Source: Verrucomicrobia bacterium UBA1211
GTDB taxonomy: Bacteria; Verrucomicrobiota; Kiritimatiellia; RFP12; UBA1067
Length of the DNA: 7,103 bases
NCBI GenBank assembly: GCA_002309585.1
Contig: DBXN01000170.1
Location: 16,131 to 23,233 of the forward strand
Direction: 5' to 3'
In this document: positions 6,543 to 7,103 of the stretch, piece by piece
How the letters are laid out: every line of letters starts with the position of its first letter
How positions within the stretch are numbered: the stretch's first letter is position 1
Translations under genes and position numbers: made by a program
Notes under the pieces: model-generated
What the model was told of the DNA's origin: nothing
Databases searched by the model: none
What the model saw: the letters and a program-made list of their open reading frames with translations, nothing else

Positions 6543-7103
6543 TCACTCGTCTTTCGCAGTACCCTTGAGGACGGCGATAAAGGCGGATTGCGGGACATTG
6601 ACCTGGCCGAACTCCTTCATCCGTTTCTTGCCCTCTTTCTGCTTCTTGAGCAGTTTCTGCTTGCGGGTCACGTCACCGCCGTAGAGCTTGGCCAAGACAT
6701 CCTTGCGGAAGGGCCGGATGTCCTCGCGGGCGATGATGGTCCGGCCGATCGCCGCCTGGACGGGGATCTTGAACATGTGCGGCGGGATGGTCTCGGCCAG
6801 CGCCTTGCACATCTGCCGGCCCCGGGCGACAGCCTTGTCCTTATGCACCATGCAGGAGAAGGCGTCCACCACCTCGCCGTTGAGCAGGATATCCAGCTTG
6901 ACGATGTCGCTCGGCTGATACCCGCACGGCTCGTAGTCCATCGAGGCGTAGCCGTGGCTGACGCTCTTGAGCATATCGTGAAAATCGATCAGAATCTCGT
7001 TCAGCGGAAGGGTACAGGAAAGCATCATACGGACCGCATCCAGACTCTCGGTCTCCCCCAGCGTTCCCCGGCGATCCAGCACGATCCGCATGACCTCGCC
7101 AAG
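6543..7103 (-). CDS. lepA: Elongation factor 4 (LepA), C-terminal part, 5' end cut by window edge
   Basis: The visible 186 residues run from the right edge to a TGA at 6545-6543; the rest of a roughly 600-residue protein lies outside the window. LepA is a ribosome-binding translational GTPase that acts in translation under stress and in initiation or assembly. The GTPase domain is not in view. The part seen is the end of the EF-G-like domain V and the LepA-specific C-terminal domain. Diagnostic stretches are KSVSHGYASMDYEP, VKLDILLNGEVVDAF, IPVQAAIGRTIIARE, RKDVLAKLYGGDVTRK, KQKEGKKRMKEFG and VPQSAFIAVL. The end, after a few extra charged residues (KGTAKDE), is normal for the family. It is convergent with the ATPase gene across a 79-nt spacer. 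Confidence 0.97.
   Translation of the reverse strand, partial: LGEVMRIVLDRRGTLGETESLDAVRMMLSCTLPLNEILIDFHDMLKSVSHGYASMDYEPCGYQPSDIVKLDILLNGEVVDAFSCMVHKDKAVARGRQMCKALAETIPPHMFKIPVQAAIGRTIIAREDIRPFRKDVLAKLYGGDVTRKQKLLKKQKEGKKRMKEFGQVNVPQSAFIAVLKGTAKDE

Overview
The window looks like a chromosomal segment of a Gram-negative, moderately GC-rich bacterium. My best guess is the PVC superphylum, near Kiritimatiellota/Lentisphaerae. This is inferred from the style of the large secreted protein (alternating F5/8C-like and FnIII-like modules, PA14, ConA-like tail) beside an uncommon glycoside hydrolase-like protein. No rRNA or complete marker gene is present, so the taxonomic call is weak. No tRNA, rRNA, CRISPR array or insertion sequence was found.

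Layout, left to right. (1) 1-1402, minus strand: the first 467 residues of a secreted glycoside hydrolase-like protein (GH101/GH129/DUF5696-type, tentative), cut by the left edge. (2) 1417-1468: an intrinsic terminator facing left, immediately before the ribosome binding site of that gene. (3) 1496-4942, minus: a complete 1148-residue exported modular protein. (4) 4943-5137: a divergent control region with a plausible promoter in each direction and a 35-bp nested inverted repeat at the predicted start of the rightward transcript. (5) 5138-6463, plus: a 441-residue P-loop ATPase with a PD-(D/E)XK nuclease-like C-terminus (COG1672/DUF234 type). (6) 6464-6542: a short convergent spacer with a GC-rich stem-loop. 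(7) 6543-7103, minus: the C-terminal 186 residues of LepA (elongation factor 4), cut by the right edge.

The two leftward secreted genes probably form one transcription unit. A non-catalytic, many-domain binding protein comes first. A hydrolase-like protein follows, apparently reached only by read-through of the intergenic terminator, which would set a high binder-to-enzyme ratio. A glycan capture and degradation role is inferred from domain types. The ATPase is a single-gene unit between the housekeeping lepA gene and this locus, with its own promoter and probable operator. It reads as an accessory gene.

The points most worth following are the terminator/attenuator before the hydrolase gene, the nested palindrome before the ATPase, and the binder-hydrolase pairing. 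I see no clear evidence of a wholly new multi-gene system within these 7.1 kb.
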